The notes beneath the pieces are model-generated. The model did not search any database, was not told the DNA's origin, and saw only the letters and a program-made list of their open reading frames with translations. This document shows, in pieces, positions 31,709 to 45,144 of a DNA stretch of 64,000 nt; within the stretch, counting starts at the first letter, position 1; every line of letters begins with the position of its first letter. Origin of the DNA: Arachis hypogaea (lineage: Eukaryota; Streptophyta; Magnoliopsida; Fabales; Fabaceae). Location of the stretch: NCBI RefSeq assembly GCF_003086295.3, contig NC_092054.1, positions 31,191,942 to 31,255,941 on the forward strand. Reading direction: 5' to 3'. Position numbers and translations under genes: made by a program.

Positions 31709-31959
31709 TGATGCATTCGCATTTTCGCTAGTTTAGCTAGTTAGTTTAGTTAATTTTAGTTCAATTTCATGCATATTACTCAAATAAATAAGTACTAAAA
31801 TGGATTCTCTCATTATACTTTGATAGATTGAGGACTAAATGAATTGTGCTCAATTTCATGCAAACAATTGAAGAAAAGTATGAATGAGTGAGTTATCTAA
31901 AGATAGTTGCTCAAGGAACATAGCTTTGATGTATTGCTATTCTATTTTGTGATCATAAC

Positions 31960-32510
31960 AGGGGAAGAAGAGCATAGCGCTACACTCACTTAAGCTTGAA
32001 GAACGCTACGTTCTCCTGCAGCATGGCTCTTAGCGTTACGCTCTCTTTCAAAGAGCGCCACGTTCTTCACCAAGAAAGTTTTGCTAGCAACGCGTACGCA
32101 TGGGTGACGCGTACGCGTCGAAGTGGTGATTTTTAGAAGACCACGTGTACGCGTACACGTGGATATGAGAAGCGTTCTTCAACCAAGAGCGCTACGTTGT
32201 CTACCCAAGAGCGCCTGCGATGCTTTTAAAAGTAGGATTGAAGATTTGCCATCGACACGTACGCATGGCGGACGTGTACGCATGGAAGTGGCGTTTGTAA
32301 AGATCCACGCGAACGCGTGGACCAAGCAGCAGCATGGAAGTGGATTTCTAAGCCCACACGTACGCATGGATGACGCGTACGCGTGGGAGAGTGCTCTTGG
32401 CAAGAACGCTACGCTCACATGGGGAGTGCACTGAAGATAACGCATACGCGTAGGTGACGCGTACGCGTGACGAGGGCTGCAGAGAGAAATGACGTGCACG
32501 CGTAGGTGAC
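31960..32510. repeat. AAGAGCGC/ACGTTCTT and ACGCGT palindrome cluster
   Basis: Upstream of the TATA box, units like GAAGAACGCTACGTTCTC and AAAGAGCGCCACGTTCTTC alternate with ACGCGTACGCGT units (about 32090-32120, 32335-32510). The cluster continues after the nested LTR at 33960-34030. Confidence 0.75.
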
Positions 32511-33958
32511 TGACGGGCGGAAAATTGCTGATTAAGAAATTAACATAGAAATAACGTTGCGAGTACAGTTCTTAACCGACGAAAACTCCGCTTATCAATT
32601 TAGAAAGAATTGTCACAAACTGAGAATAAAATACTGAGAGTAAAATTCCCAGGTCGTCTCCCAACGAGTTGACAAAAGAGTGCAATTTATTGGTCAGGAA
32701 TTTTCCGAGAAATTTTGAGAGTTGGAGAACAGAAAAATAAATGATTGTAAATTAAAGTAATGAAAATTAGAAAGAGAATTTATATAATCAAAGTAAAAAG
32801 CCTTGACCGGGAGAAGATTAATTGGAAGTTCTATCCTTGTTGAATTTTCCCAAGTGTAATAGTAAGAGGTTGTTGTTTTTACTTAGTTAACCTTTACTAA
32901 ATAAAGGAAAGTCAAGTAATTGAGTTAACTCTGATTCACAAGTCCTAATCCTCTCCTATGGAAGGATTAGCGTTAGTGAATAAAGAGTTAGCCAACAACT
33001 TCCAATTAAAATTGACACTTGAGTATTCCAACTCAAGGGTCTCCTGTTAATCAACTCCCAAGTTGAGTTAGGAGTCTACTCCATTGATATGAATGCCATT
33101 TTCATAAACCATAAAAGGGGAAGAAAAGAAGACATGATAAATTAAATAAAATAATAACTGAAAAATTAATTAAAGGTAAAAATAGTTCTTTGCATTAATA
33201 AATCCCAAAATAAAAAATATCCATACTTCAATCTGAACAGGGTTAATGGGTGATTAAAAGAATAAAGGAATAAGAAAACAAACTAGAATGATAGAAACTT
33301 CAACGGAGGTAGTAACTCTTCTCAATATCCAACTCAAAAGAATAAAACTCTAAAACTATGAATGTGAAGAAAACCTAGAGGAAGAAGTATTTCTCTCTTC
33401 GATTCAAAACTAAAACTGAAAACTGTGCGAATGAGAATGTGTGTTGAGTCTCTACTTGTCCCCTAGCCTAGTCTGCATTTCTGGGCCAAAAACTGGGTCC
33501 AAACTCAGCCCAAAATCGCCCCCAACGTCTTCTGCATTTTCTGCACGTGGTGCATGTCATGCGTACGCGTCAGTCACGCGTACGCATCGTTGGTCTTCTT
33601 CGCGTGTCACGCGTACGCGTCAGGTACGCGCACGCGTGAGCCATGCGTGCGCGTCAATCCTCGCTGGTTATCTCCTTTATTTCTTGTGCTCCTTCCATTT
33701 TTGCAAGCTTCCTCTCCATCCTCTAAGCCATTCCTGTCCTATATAGCTTGAAGACACTTAACGCACAGATCATGGTATCGAATGGTATAAAGGAGAATTA
33801 AAATACACAATTTAAAAGCTTAGGAAGCAAGTTTTTAACCATAGAACAAAATTGGGAAGGAATTGTAAAATCATGCAAATTGTATGAATAAGCGTGCAAA
33901 GACTTGATAAAAACCACTCAAATTAGCAAAAGATAAATCATAAAATAGTGGTTTATCA
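32511..33958 (-). mobile_element. Nested solo LTR (1448 bp), same family as 3965-5396
   Basis: On the minus strand it runs TGATAAACCACTATTTTATG to TTTTCCGCCCGTCA. It is flanked by GTGAC (32506-32510) and ATGAC (33959-33963), a 5-bp duplication with one change. It split an ACGCGT array, and joining the flanks restores the array's GGTGACGCGTATGCG phase. ACGCGT units of its own lie at 33545-33660. Confidence 0.85.
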
Positions 33959-35357
33959 ATGACGCGTATGCGTCGCAAGTGCCAAAATGATAAACGACGC
34001 GCACGCGTGGGAGACGCATACGCGTCAATGCCTGAGCGCTCCGTTTTCCTATTTAGCGCTGCGTTCTCCTGGAGCAGGATCCAAGTACCAACCAAAAAGC
34101 CCATTTTGAAGAGTTTCCAAGTACACCTGAAGAAGCAAGTACACTAGTATAAATGGAGGGCATCTTGAATTATTTAGAGGGCTTCTAGTTCCACTTTAGC
34201 TGGATCTTCTTTTTTAGTTTCTTTTTCTTTTAGATCTCTTTTGTACTTTTGCACTTATTAATTTTACTCTCTGCTGAGACTCTGCAATGCTTTTCTTTCT
34301 GTTCACAATTTTACTTTCCAGTTTTGAATTTTACATTTCCAGTTTCATTCCTGTTTCCAATTTTATTTTCTTTTTCTTTTCTATGTTCAGTTTAATTTCC
34401 AATTTTAGAATTCTGTTTGAGCTGAGAGCTATGAGTCACTAAACCCCAATTTGATTAGGGAGAGGAGCTCTATTGTAATCATAATAAATCAATGAAATTC
34501 TTCTTCTTCTCAATTCATTTAGGTAGCTAAAGGACAACTTCTATTTTGATTGTGAATTATTCACTCCGGAAGGGGGTTTAATTCAATTGAATGCTTGTGT
34601 GAGCCTCGGAAGGGGAATCACTTGCCTTAGAATTGGAGCTCTATCCTTCATAATTCTCTTAACCAACACCATTCGGGAGGAATTGGGATTTTGAGAGTTT
34701 GTGTTGCTTATGGATAAGAGAATGTACTCTAACTCTTCTCATGACAATTAGATCAAAGAATTGGCAAGATTGATTGTGATTAGAGAGATTGGATTGCCAA
34801 GGAATTGGGATCCAATCAATTTCAATCCGCCATAGATCTACTCATATGATTGAGAAAGGAGTTGAGACCCATTTGGTTCATGATGGATTATAGTATCTCC
34901 AATTCCTAATGAATCATTTTCTTTGAATTTCTTCAATTAAAATCATTCTACATTTACTTTAATTGCAATCTTTCTCTGCTGTCTTAATTTTCAGTACCCA
35001 ACCCCCTCTACAATTCATGAAATTTAAGTTTCATTGCCATTCTGCACTTCTACTTTCTTGCAATTTAAGATTCATCTCTTTTATTCTCTTGCTCCTTAAG
35101 TTTCAGTCATTTAAATTTCTTGTCATTTAAGTTTCAAGCAATTTACATTCAGCACTTTAGATTTCTTGCAATTTATTTTCTGTTGATCATATTTCACTCA
35201 ATTCATCACTTGTTAGCTTGACTAGACTCATCACCATACTAAAATTTCTTAATCCATCAATCCCTATGGGATCGACCTCACTCTGGTGAGTTTTACTACT
35301 TGATGCCACCCGGTACACTTGCCGGTAAGTTTGTGCGAATTCAATTTTTCGCCATTA

Positions 35358-36464
35358 GCTAACACATCTACTGCACTATAACTTTTATCCATATCGAGTG
35401 AACTGTGCTAGACAATTATACCTATCACTAATGGATTAAGAGAAGACTGACTCAGAACCTGGTAAGCTTTCAACATTTGTCTTCTTGTCGATCAACTCAG
35501 TTGTGTTTTCATCCAAAGGATGGCAATTTAGATCCTGATTAAATACAGGCAAGACTTCCTGTGATGATTGTTGACCATCGCTATTTCCCTGTGATTCTTC
35601 CTTTGAAGAATCTAGCAGATCATCTTTGACTTCTGCTTTCAATTCCATCTTGTATATAATCTGGAGATCATTAAGCAAGTTAGGAATTACCTTGAGTTTT
35701 GAGTTTCTGAAAGGATAAATAAAATTATGTTATTATAATAGAGAGTTAGAATATAATATAAGATTACTAGACACTCACATTTTCATATAACATGAAAAAT
35801 ATGTTGCTTCAATCAAATGTGTTCAGTCTGAGTAGCCATTACTTATTTCCCAGGATAATCAATAAATCAAGAAACATATTCAGGACTAAGAAAACAAAAT
35901 AATATAAATAAAGGGATATACACCTACTCCACTTTCAGTCCACTATACTACAGTGTACAGTTATCCACTGCAATAAACTAGACTGGACAAACAAATGTGG
36001 ATCAGTTGGTAGATATTGCTGTTACAAAGATAGAAAAAAAAAGTTTATAAGGGTCAACCAGTTTCATACTGAAACATTGTTTCACTCTCATAAAAGAACT
36101 CTATTTTCTCAAAGGAAGAAAACAGGGGAGATCCACATCCAATTATAACTTGCAAAGTACAACCAAAAGCTTTGCTAAACATTTATGCAGCATTCACCTT
36201 GATTTAATTTTCAATTGTTACAACAATTGGCTTCTCTAAATGACCCTTTTCTACAAACACTAGGTTGGTCCATTTGATTCTCATTGCAATGTGCACATTT
36301 GCAGCTGAACACGTGAACCAGCTTCATCAATAGGATCTATAGCTTTGTCTGGCAAAAATCGATCACTGCAATACACAATTATTTGAGAGAGGAAATATGG
36401 CAAATACATAGAGTAATTGTATTATACAATTGCAATTGCTGATGCTAAATAGATGATCCAGCTT
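35358..36464 (-). pseudogene. RWP-RK (RKD-like) pseudogene, copy 2, 5' part
   Basis: Parallel to 6722-7844. Minus-strand frame 35678-35436 (80 residues) gives MLNDLQIIYKMELKAEVKDD and an acidic Ser/Gln-rich region, with no in-frame stop where copy 1 has TAG. The exon-like piece near 36180-36365 matches 7556-7745. The element at 36465 lies just upstream of it. Confidence 0.6.
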
Positions 36465-38615
36465 CACTAGTGTTAGTATTAATAATGTCGTTGTTAACAT
36501 GAGAATGAGAAATTATCTTGCAATTCAATATTTTGCAGAGGTTGAATGAATAATGTGAGAAATTATTTGATAAATTAACAAGGAAAAAGTTTTTGCTGAG
36601 GAACCTGGATGATGTTGGCAAAGAAATGCAAGTACACGACGAGAGCGGTGCTGTGAGCTGCAGCAGCGATGGAGCCGACGGTGCCGTCAGAAAAAGTCTT
36701 TGCTGGAGGAACTGGGTTCTTCTTCTTCTTTGTCCAGAAGGAGAGGAGAAAGACGAAGAACGGCTAGCGGCTGCTGGTGCGTGCTGCTATGCGTGAAGAT
36801 CGACGGAGAGGAGGCGTGGCTACGAGAAAGGGAGAGGATGATGATAGAATGCGGCTGTCCGGTAGGAAATTAGGGGTGAGGTTACTCTTTAGATTTTTAT
36901 TTTTTTTCTGGGTATGAATAGGGAAGGAGAAATTAGATTAGGGTTCATCACAAACAAAGTAATTTTGCAATGTATATGCATAATGAAATGTATTTTAGTT
37001 TTAATTTTTAAATTGACTCAAATATAAAATTATAAACTAAAGTTAATTGAATTTTAATTAAATTAAAAGGATTAAGGTGATTTTTGTCCAATAAAAAAGA
37101 AAATAATATTTAAGTTTTTTCATTAATATTAAATAAAATTTATTTTTATTTTTATTAAAGTATAAGGGTGACTTAGGAAAAACATTGATATAATTTGTAT
37201 TTTAAAAAAGAAAAATTAATTATTGACGTGGGAAACATAATCCACATGTCTTGTTCTAATTTGTCTACATTTTTATTATATCGGTACATATGAATTTATC
37301 ATCGTACCGTAGCAAACATAAAGCAATGGTTGAGAATTGATTGGTTTAAGCTTTCAAACACCAACTTCTTGCTAAGCAAACCATCCAGTTTTGATATTTT
37401 TTTTCTTATCAAACAAAAACTGTATCATGTAAAGATATTCTGATAATAGTTTTTCTTATCCTCAAATGGAAAGAGTAAGATAAATAAGAAAAATTAGAAA
37501 GTTTGCAGAATAAGAGAATGTACTTTTATAGTTTTATGTCAATGTATCTAAATATTTTACTATAAATATTCCAAACGTCACAGAAAAATCAGAATCCAGA
37601 CCCATATTTAATTCCAAGTTCCAACTAACAAGAATAAATTAAACTAAACTACCTCCAATACTAACTATAAAGAATTATAAGAATTAATTACTCTCTTCAC
37701 GTTTCATTCCTTGCTCTCTCACTGTCACGCTATTAAGACCTCTTCCTGTTAACGCAGTCAACAAACCTTAAAAAAAAAGGAAAGAGGAGAGTGAGTTCTG
37801 AATAATATATTCCATCAACTTATTCATTTGTATATTTATTGACATGTAGTTGAACTAAAATTAATCGAATAATCTAATTCAATTTTAAAAACTAGCTTAT
37901 TAAAGAAGATCAAAATTATATTTAACAAATATATCATATTTTCTAGAACATCTAGAACTGAATATTTAAAATTGAAATATGCGATATACATGTGACCCAA
38001 CAAATATAAAATAGAATATGATACCATATTATAACTGAACAATTTAAAAGATAGCTTAAAGAATAGTAAAGATTGAACATAATTTGCATATCAATACACA
38101 TCAACATGTATAACTATTATAAAGATACATACATACTCTAAAAGCCCATAAACAACAAGTACGAGAAACTAACATACACCTTTAATCTAAAGATAGGGTG
38201 ATATGTATTTGATTGTAACATTAATTTTAATGTATAAACAATAACTGTGACTTGTGAAGCTAGTTTGTAAAATTGGATTGTCAAACCAATAAATAAAGCT
38301 AACATTGTACATTCATCAAATTGTTATATATAAAAAAAAAATCAGTCTTTTCACATACCTTATGGATTATTAGGTTTATTCGAATCAGATTGATTAGGTC
38401 CTACAATGACTCCCAAAATACTCTGGACACTGATAATAATCATTAATAAAATAAAAAAAAGTTAATGATTGCACTAATAATCAAGAATTGTAAAAGAAAA
38501 AAAAAGAAAATTGGTTTGAATTGAATTGAATTAAGAGTTTTACCACTCTAACAAAAAACGACGACCCAAGTTGAAATTGATGGTAGCTTTTTCTTCCTTG
38601 TTGGTTTGAAGAATT

Positions 38616-38837
38616 TTAATAAGAATTGGAATTTGAACTCCAAGGAGTAAGAAACGATGTCAGACGAGGAGCAACGTCCACTGCCTTTGCCGTCGAAGTT
38701 GCACCACCACGACCAATGGTTGTTCTTTCTTCCACAGAGTAACCACCTTGTTGTTCTTGGTTCTTCTTGTTCTTAGTTTCTTGCTCTTTCTCCTCTATTA
38801 TTTTCTTTATCAATAGTTGATGCTCGTAATTCTCTAT
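38616..38837 (-). pseudogene. Captured coiled-coil-like gene fragment, copy 2
   Basis: Matches 10005-10247. KKIIEEKEQETKNKKNQEQQ is retained. The ATG is ATA here, and a short in-frame deletion removes residues before the SFLTPWSS end. Confidence 0.5.
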
Positions 38838-39084
38838 CTGTTTCTCTTCATTATAACATATGCTAATTAGAATAAAAATTAGTTTAGTTTGCTAGTTATT
38901 TAATGTATTCCTCTACAATTAATTATAATTTTGCATTAAATAACTAACGACTTAAAATAATTTTTATTTTAAACTAATGCTGAAGTTAAATTTTGGAATT
39001 GAAGGAACAACGTGAAGAACCCTAGCCCCCCAATCGCGCAGCCCGCAGCACTGCATCGTCGCCTAGCTCTCTCTCTGTTCGCCG

Positions 39085-39136
39085 ATGTCGTCGTCTCCTC
39101 TGTTGTCGCGGTCACTCTCCTTCCTCCTCGCCGCCG
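39085..39136 (+). pseudogene. Captured first exon with splice donor, copy 2
   Basis: ATG at 39085, short hydrophobic peptide and GTAAGC donor at 39137, as at 10495-10546 with three nucleotide differences. Confidence 0.5.
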
Positions 39137-40733
39137 GTAAGCACTGTGCTTGCATTTTAATAATACTTGGATTTTCAAACTGAAACTGAAGTCCAGTCCC
39201 ACTCCCACCCCTCTCCTCTCTAAAACCGAAGAAAATTTAAAATTGAAAGAACAAAGAACCCTAGCCACCCACAGAGAATTTGAAATTTGAAATTGATTAG
39301 CTGGTTTGTGAGTATTATAATGATCATCCCGTTTGCCTTTCTGCTTGAAAGCTTTGAACTAGGTCTTGGAACGAACATAGGGGCGCACAAACTCTTTCAA
39401 AACTATAGTAGCGACTAGCTTACTAGCCGATAGAGATGCTACCTAAGCAGAGAAGCAGCCTAATACTAAAGTAAAGGATGAAAAGCAAGAATCGATTTTC
39501 CCAAGTTCTAACTACAGGAAAGAGGAAAGCCTCGTAGGAGAGAGTGATTCAGCGGTATTCCATTCATAACAAGGCTGATAGAATAGTTTAGTAAAGGACA
39601 AAAATAACTTACATCAATATGTAAATAATAATTGTTCAAAAGTTATAACATATAAAGGAATATTATTTAAATATTTAAGACATTTAATAATAGGTACATG
39701 CCATGATGAAGAGAAAAAAAAAACAGATTTTTTGATGGAGTACTAGATAATTATTTTCGCTGTTGTTTGAAATTATTTTTGCTATTTAGAATTATTCTAT
39801 TTAATATTTAATTAAATTGATTAAACTTCAATTTAACCAATAAACTATTGAACTAGTAATTTTATTGGTTTATTGACTGGTTCGAATCTCTTGTAACCTT
39901 AAAAGAGTGGGGAGAATTATTGACTCAAAGAGTAATAAATACAAAATAGTAACTAAATTCAGTAAAATAATGGGTGAAGATTAGAAATACATTTATTTTT
40001 CGAGTCACCATCAATACTCAATAAATTTTTTCATATATATTTATAATTTACATATAAATACTTAAAAGAGCTTTAGTTACCTTGAAAAAACTCCTTCAAT
40101 TCAACAAAGTTGCTATGTATATCCAAGAGTCACACACACTAGTTCTTTGCTATCAATTGATGAAGTGTTGATGCTGTGTTGTTGCAATCATATATATAGG
40201 CATAAAAAAATTTTCTAATTTGTTACTATCTTATCAAATAAAAAAGATTATTTTGGTGAATTTCTAAAAAAATATCTTTTTAAGTTATCTGTTTTAAAAG
40301 ATTTTACAAAAAATTAAAAATAATTTTATGTTTGAATATTTTATATAAATTTTTTATTTATTTATTAGTTATGTTTAGATATAGCTATATAAAAATACTT
40401 TTTTATTTATTTATTACGTAAAAAAATATTTTTTTAAAAAATTTAAAAAATGTAAATTATAACTTAAAAAAAAGATTTTTTTTACCTCTATACATTTGTG
40501 AATTTTTTTAGAAATAAAATAAAAAATTCATATTTTTTCAAACACAATTTTTGAACTTTAATTCTCCAAATACGATTTTTTTACTATATACAAATTATAG
40601 AGTCTGCCTTACCCCAGCAAACTCCCTTTAAGTTTTTTGAAATCCACATTTTTAATCCATTTTAATCCATTATCATCATCTCCAAATAGTATATAGATCT
40701 ACAAACAGTATATACAACAAGCATAGCTTCTTC

Positions 40734-41040
40734 AAGAATTTTTTTAATTATAAATTAAAAAAATAAGCCATATTTAACAATGGCAACCATTTTAGAAATA
40801 CACAGGTACACCAGAATAAGCCATATTTAATAAGGATTTTTTTAATTATAAGTCATATTTTATTTTGAAAAAATTTATTTATATTTTTTAAAATTTTTTC
40901 AAAATAAAATACGATTTATAATTAAAAAAATCTTTGTTAAATATGGCTTATTCCGGTGTACCTGTGTATTTCTGGAGAAGAAGATAATGGTTGCCATGGT
41001 TAAATATGGCTTATTTTTTTAATTTATAATTAAAAAAAGG
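40734..41040. mobile_element. Fold-back MITE, copy 2
   Basis: Same palindrome as 12124-12428, with the same position against the right arm. Confidence 0.65.
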
Positions 41041-42120
41041 TATTTGCTATGGTACGATGATAAATTCATACGTACTAATATAATAAAAATGTAGACAAAT
41101 TAGAACAAGACTTGTGGATTATATTTTCCACGTCAATAATTAATTTTTCTTTTTTTAAATATAAATTATATCAATGCTTTTACTAAATCACCCTTATACT
41201 TTAATAAAAATAAAAAATAAATTTTATTTAATTATAATAAAAAGACTTAAATATCCTTTTCTTTTCTATTGGACAAAAATCACCCTAATCCTTTTAATTT
41301 AATCAAAATTCAATTAACTTTAGTTTATAATTTTATATCTGAATCAATTTAAAAATCAAAACTAAAATACATTTCATTATTCATATACACTGCAAAATTA
41401 CTCTGTTTGTGATGAACCCTAATCTAATTTCTCCTTCCCTATTCATACCCAAAAAAAAATCTAAAGAGTAACCTCACCCCTAATTATGTACCGGACAGCC
41501 GCATTCTATCATCATCCTCTCCTTTTCTCGTAGCTGCGCCTCCTCTTCGTCGGTTTTCACGCATAGCAGCACGCACCAGCAGCCGCTAGCCGTTCTCCGT
41601 CTTTCTCCTCTCCTTCTGGACAAAGAAGAAGAAGAACCCAGTTCCTCCAGCAAAGACTTTTTCTGAGGGCACGGTCGGCTCCGTCGTCGCTGCAGCTCAC
41701 GGCACCGCTCTCGTCGTGTACTTTTATTTCTTTGCCAACATCATCCAGGTTCCTCAGCAAAGACTTTTTTCCTGTTAATTTATCAAATAATTTCTCACAT
41801 TCTTCGTGCAACCTCTGCAAAATATTGAATAGCAATATAATTTCTCATTCTCATGTTAACAACGACATTAATAATACTAATACCAGTATATGGTCTCAGC
41901 TCAAACACCCCTTATTATGTTTTCTATGCACCACTTGTGTTTGTGAAAATGGGCTAGTGAAAATCATCGTCATTTGAAGCTTGTGTTTTGGGGGCATGTT
42001 TGGTTTGGTGGGGGTGAAGCTTATGTGAAGTTTTTTTTAAGGTTGTTTTTGAAGGAGTAGAAAAAGAGGTTCTTTTTTGGGTGGTTTATGTTTAAAAACG
42101 TAGAGAGTGGTGTAGCATTA

Positions 42121-42486
42121 ATGGCTTCCTTTGAAGAAAAGGTTAAAACTTGTGGTGTTGGTGTAGTTGCGGGGTCAAACTCTAGTCACTGAGATGAAGC
42201 ACCTCAAGGAAATGCAAGAGCACTCTATTTTGTAATCGTTGTTTTATCTTTTCACTTAATCTTTTTCTATTAATTAATCATGGATGGTTAATTATATGGT
42301 TTCATCATTCATAAAGATCAAATTTTCACCCTTAACCTTTTTTGCCTTCTTTTTATGATGATGGTAATTTCAGGAGTGAGAAAGACTTTGAATTGAGAAC
42401 TGTGGCATGCTTGTGCTGGCTCTCTTGTCTCTTTGCCTCAAGTGGAAATTCTTGTTTATTACTTACCCCAAAGACATAGTGAGGAG
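42121..42486 (+). pseudogene. ARF5-like exon 1-2 fragment, copy 2
   Basis: ATG at 42121, MASFEEKVKTCGVGVVAG, then the same frame lesion as copy 1 (TGA shortly after AGTCAC), donor GT at 42232. Exon 2 (42374-42486) has an extra TGA before [16 protein letters not shown]. The shared first lesion shows that the gene piece was dead before the duplication. Confidence 0.75.
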
Positions 42487-43022
42487 GTACATCTCTTCTT
42501 TTGATAGCAAATGTGTGAATGTTTTTTTCTATAGCAAATGTGTATCCATTTTAAACATGGGCTAGGGTTGAGTATAATGAGTTTAGTACTGTGATTAAGT
42601 CATTAACAGAATAGAGTTTAGAATGGTAAATCGCATTAAGCTTTTGCTTTTTTGTAATTTACACAATTTACACGTGTGTTCATATTAAAATGACCTGATA
42701 TTATCTCCTACTGTTATAGTGTTAGGCTGTATTTTTCTATAACTTGAAGTAATTTATGGATGAGACCTTTCTGCGGAGATTTTGTTTTAGCACAGAGCTG
42801 AATTTTTCTCAAGTATATCACTATTTTAATCCTTGAAAGATTAGTCTACTAAGAAAAATAATCCTGCAAATATTGATAATTATCCTATGATACAGAAATT
42901 GATTAATAAAAAAAAGTAATAAGTTCTCATCCATGATTAACAATGATGTAAACAAATTATTTCTGCAGTTTCTCATCCATGTTTTTTCTTAAAATTACTT
43001 TTTATTAATAACCCATTTACAG

Positions 43023-43082
<60 letters not shown>

Positions 43083-43629
43083 ATGATATGATGTATAGCT
43101 TATATACCGACCATAGATACGCTTTTGTAATTTATATTGTTTTGGTTGTTTACTAGAGTATGTTTCTATATGATAGTTATCAACTTATCATTTTGTTTAT
43201 GCAGTTCTCATCCATGTTTTTTCTTGGTAAATTCCTAGTTTCACCCATGCACATATTGTCAATGATGTAAACTTATTCCTAGTTTAGAATGCATTTTGTG
43301 ACTATATAGCATGCACTACTATATTATTTTAAGAAGATATACGTGCTTTTTAAAAAAACAAAAAAAAAGAGGGTGTTATGTACATATACCCAGCCATGAC
43401 ATGAAGCTTCCCTTTTAGTAGTAGTTTTAATTTTGTGCCATGCGGGTGGATGTGAGAGTTGCAGAATTAAATCTGAATCGGAATAGTTTGATTCTTTAAC
43501 CTTCACTTTATTTTTATTTATTTATTTATTTTTCTTGTTATCGATTGCTTGTCTCTTGTACCAAAATTAAAGGTAACCAATTAACACTTTTTGCCTCATT
43601 TTCTTTTTAAGTCACATTCTCACTTAATT
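42487..43629. other. Noncoding end of copy 2 before the Tekay insertion
   Basis: Parallel to 13883-15032, with the TA microsatellite at 43026-43079. It ends TTAATT, where the Tekay LTR starts. TAATT (43625-43629) is the expected target duplication, whose partner lies outside the window. Confidence 0.6.
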
Positions 43630-45144
43630 TGTAAAATCCGGTTAATTAATGGCTAATTAACCCATAAATGAGAATTTATTCCAGAGAGCCAAAAATGTGA
43701 TTTTTATGACTTAATATGATAGAGGAGATTGAGGCAAGAATTTTGATACCAATTTTATAGAAATCGGACCAAGATTGGACCAAACGGGCCAAACCGAGCC
43801 AACCGGACCCATATTGGGCCCTTGGCCCAACATAACTAAACCTAAAACCCTAATTTTCAGCATTCTCTCTCCTCTCTACACACTAAACACGCTGAAAATG
43901 GAAGCAAATGGGGGAAGAACACTCTCTCAAGTTCTAACCCTTGGTTGATCTTCAAACCACCATAACTTTTGATCTAGAGCTTCGATTGCCGCACCGTGTG
44001 CGACCACGCGTTCACTGTGAAGAGCTCTACAAAACCCACTACTTTATTCTTGAGGTAAGCCATGATTTTGGTTCAGTTCTTCATCCCTTAATTTCGAATT
44101 TCATGGAGAAAAGTGTTGAGATTTTGGGTTCTTTGATGTTATAGGACCCAACTCTATTGAAGGAAAAGATTAATCTTGTCTCCTTGAACCTTGGGTATGA
44201 TAATTGTGGCTTAGGTAGTGTGTATGTGAATATTGAAGCTTGATTGAGATTTTGGAAAGCTTGGAAAATGGCTTTGGTGTGATAAAAATCTGTTCTTGGA
44301 GGTGTTGAGACCTTGAGAGCTTGTGGAAAAGTGATTTGGAAGTGCTCCGGATTCAGCGGGGAAAATTGGCTAAGGTATGGTCTCGGTTTTCTGTATCTAA
44401 AATGTAATGTGGTGTGAAAACTTAGGCTAGAGGCCCTAAGATAGGCATTGAATTGTTGATGTTGTTGAATGGTTGAGATATATTATGTGGTCATATATGT
44501 GATTATGATTATTGATGCCTTGATGGTATGATGCATGAGAGATATGCATGTTGTGATATATGTTTGATGATTGATTGATGTTGAATTGTGGGTGAAACCA
44601 TGTTCATGGTGAGTTTGATATTGATTATGTGTATTGATGGTTGATTGGAAATGGTATTATTGGAAATTAGGATGAGGAAGGATGTATGACATGTAATGTG
44701 TGTTTGAATTTTAGCCTCTTGATTGAGATGGGTTAAAAGGTGGGATGGTGGTTGTGATTTTGATGAAAATGTTAATGTATGAGTTGAGGATGCTTGAGGT
44801 TGATTTTTGGTATGTTTTGGGTTGATTTCAAAAAGCGTTAAAATTGGTATGTTTTGGTTGATTTTGAAAAGGGTTGGAATTTGTTTGTTTTGAAAATGGC
44901 ACTTTGTGGTTTTGTATGAAAATATGGTTTTTGGACATACTTTGATGGGGCATAACTTGGACTCCGGATCCTGGTTTTGTGCCAAACTTATTTAGAAATG
45001 AAATTGGATCTAGGCTGGTTATGCTGTTCGAAGAACGGGCAAAAAATGATTTAAAACGGAGAAGTTATGCCCGTCGGAAGATTGGGGTGTGCAATTGTGA
45101 AATTCTGCAGCTTTTTAACTTAGAAAAATTTTTGGTAGAAAGCA

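Larger units (their letters stand above)
31709..35357 (+). mobile_element. Solo LTR in RKD-like pseudogene, with nested solo LTR
   Basis: Copy 1 reads CATCTAGCTAACATATC without interruption. Here GGCTAA is followed by TGATGCATTCGCATTTTCGC, and similarity resumes at 35358 with GCTAACACATC, so GCTAA is the likely target duplication. The element then ends GCCATTA, and the exact right end (35354 or 35357) is unsure. TATAAAT at 34148. The end segment ACCCGGTACACTTGCCGG is shared with the Athila-like LTR at 28958. No primer site or internal part is present. Excluding the nested LTR it is about 2.2 kb. Confidence 0.75.
36465..41888. mobile_element. DNA transposon with long inverted arms, copy 2
   Basis: Same structure and site as 7845-13284, so it was present before the duplication. 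Arms 36465-37318 and 41041-41888. The left end here reads CACTAGTGTTAG, better preserved than in copy 1. It includes the captured exon 39085-39136 (MSSSPLLSRSLSFLLAA, then GTAAGC), the charged fragment 38837-38616 with its start changed to ATA, and the MITE 40734-41040. Arm frames: 36593-36796 and 41835-41557. Confidence 0.7.

Noticed and set aside
33871..34104. Short frames in the solo LTR at 31709-35357
   Set aside because: They cross the boundary of the nested solo LTR, so the frame was created by the insertion.
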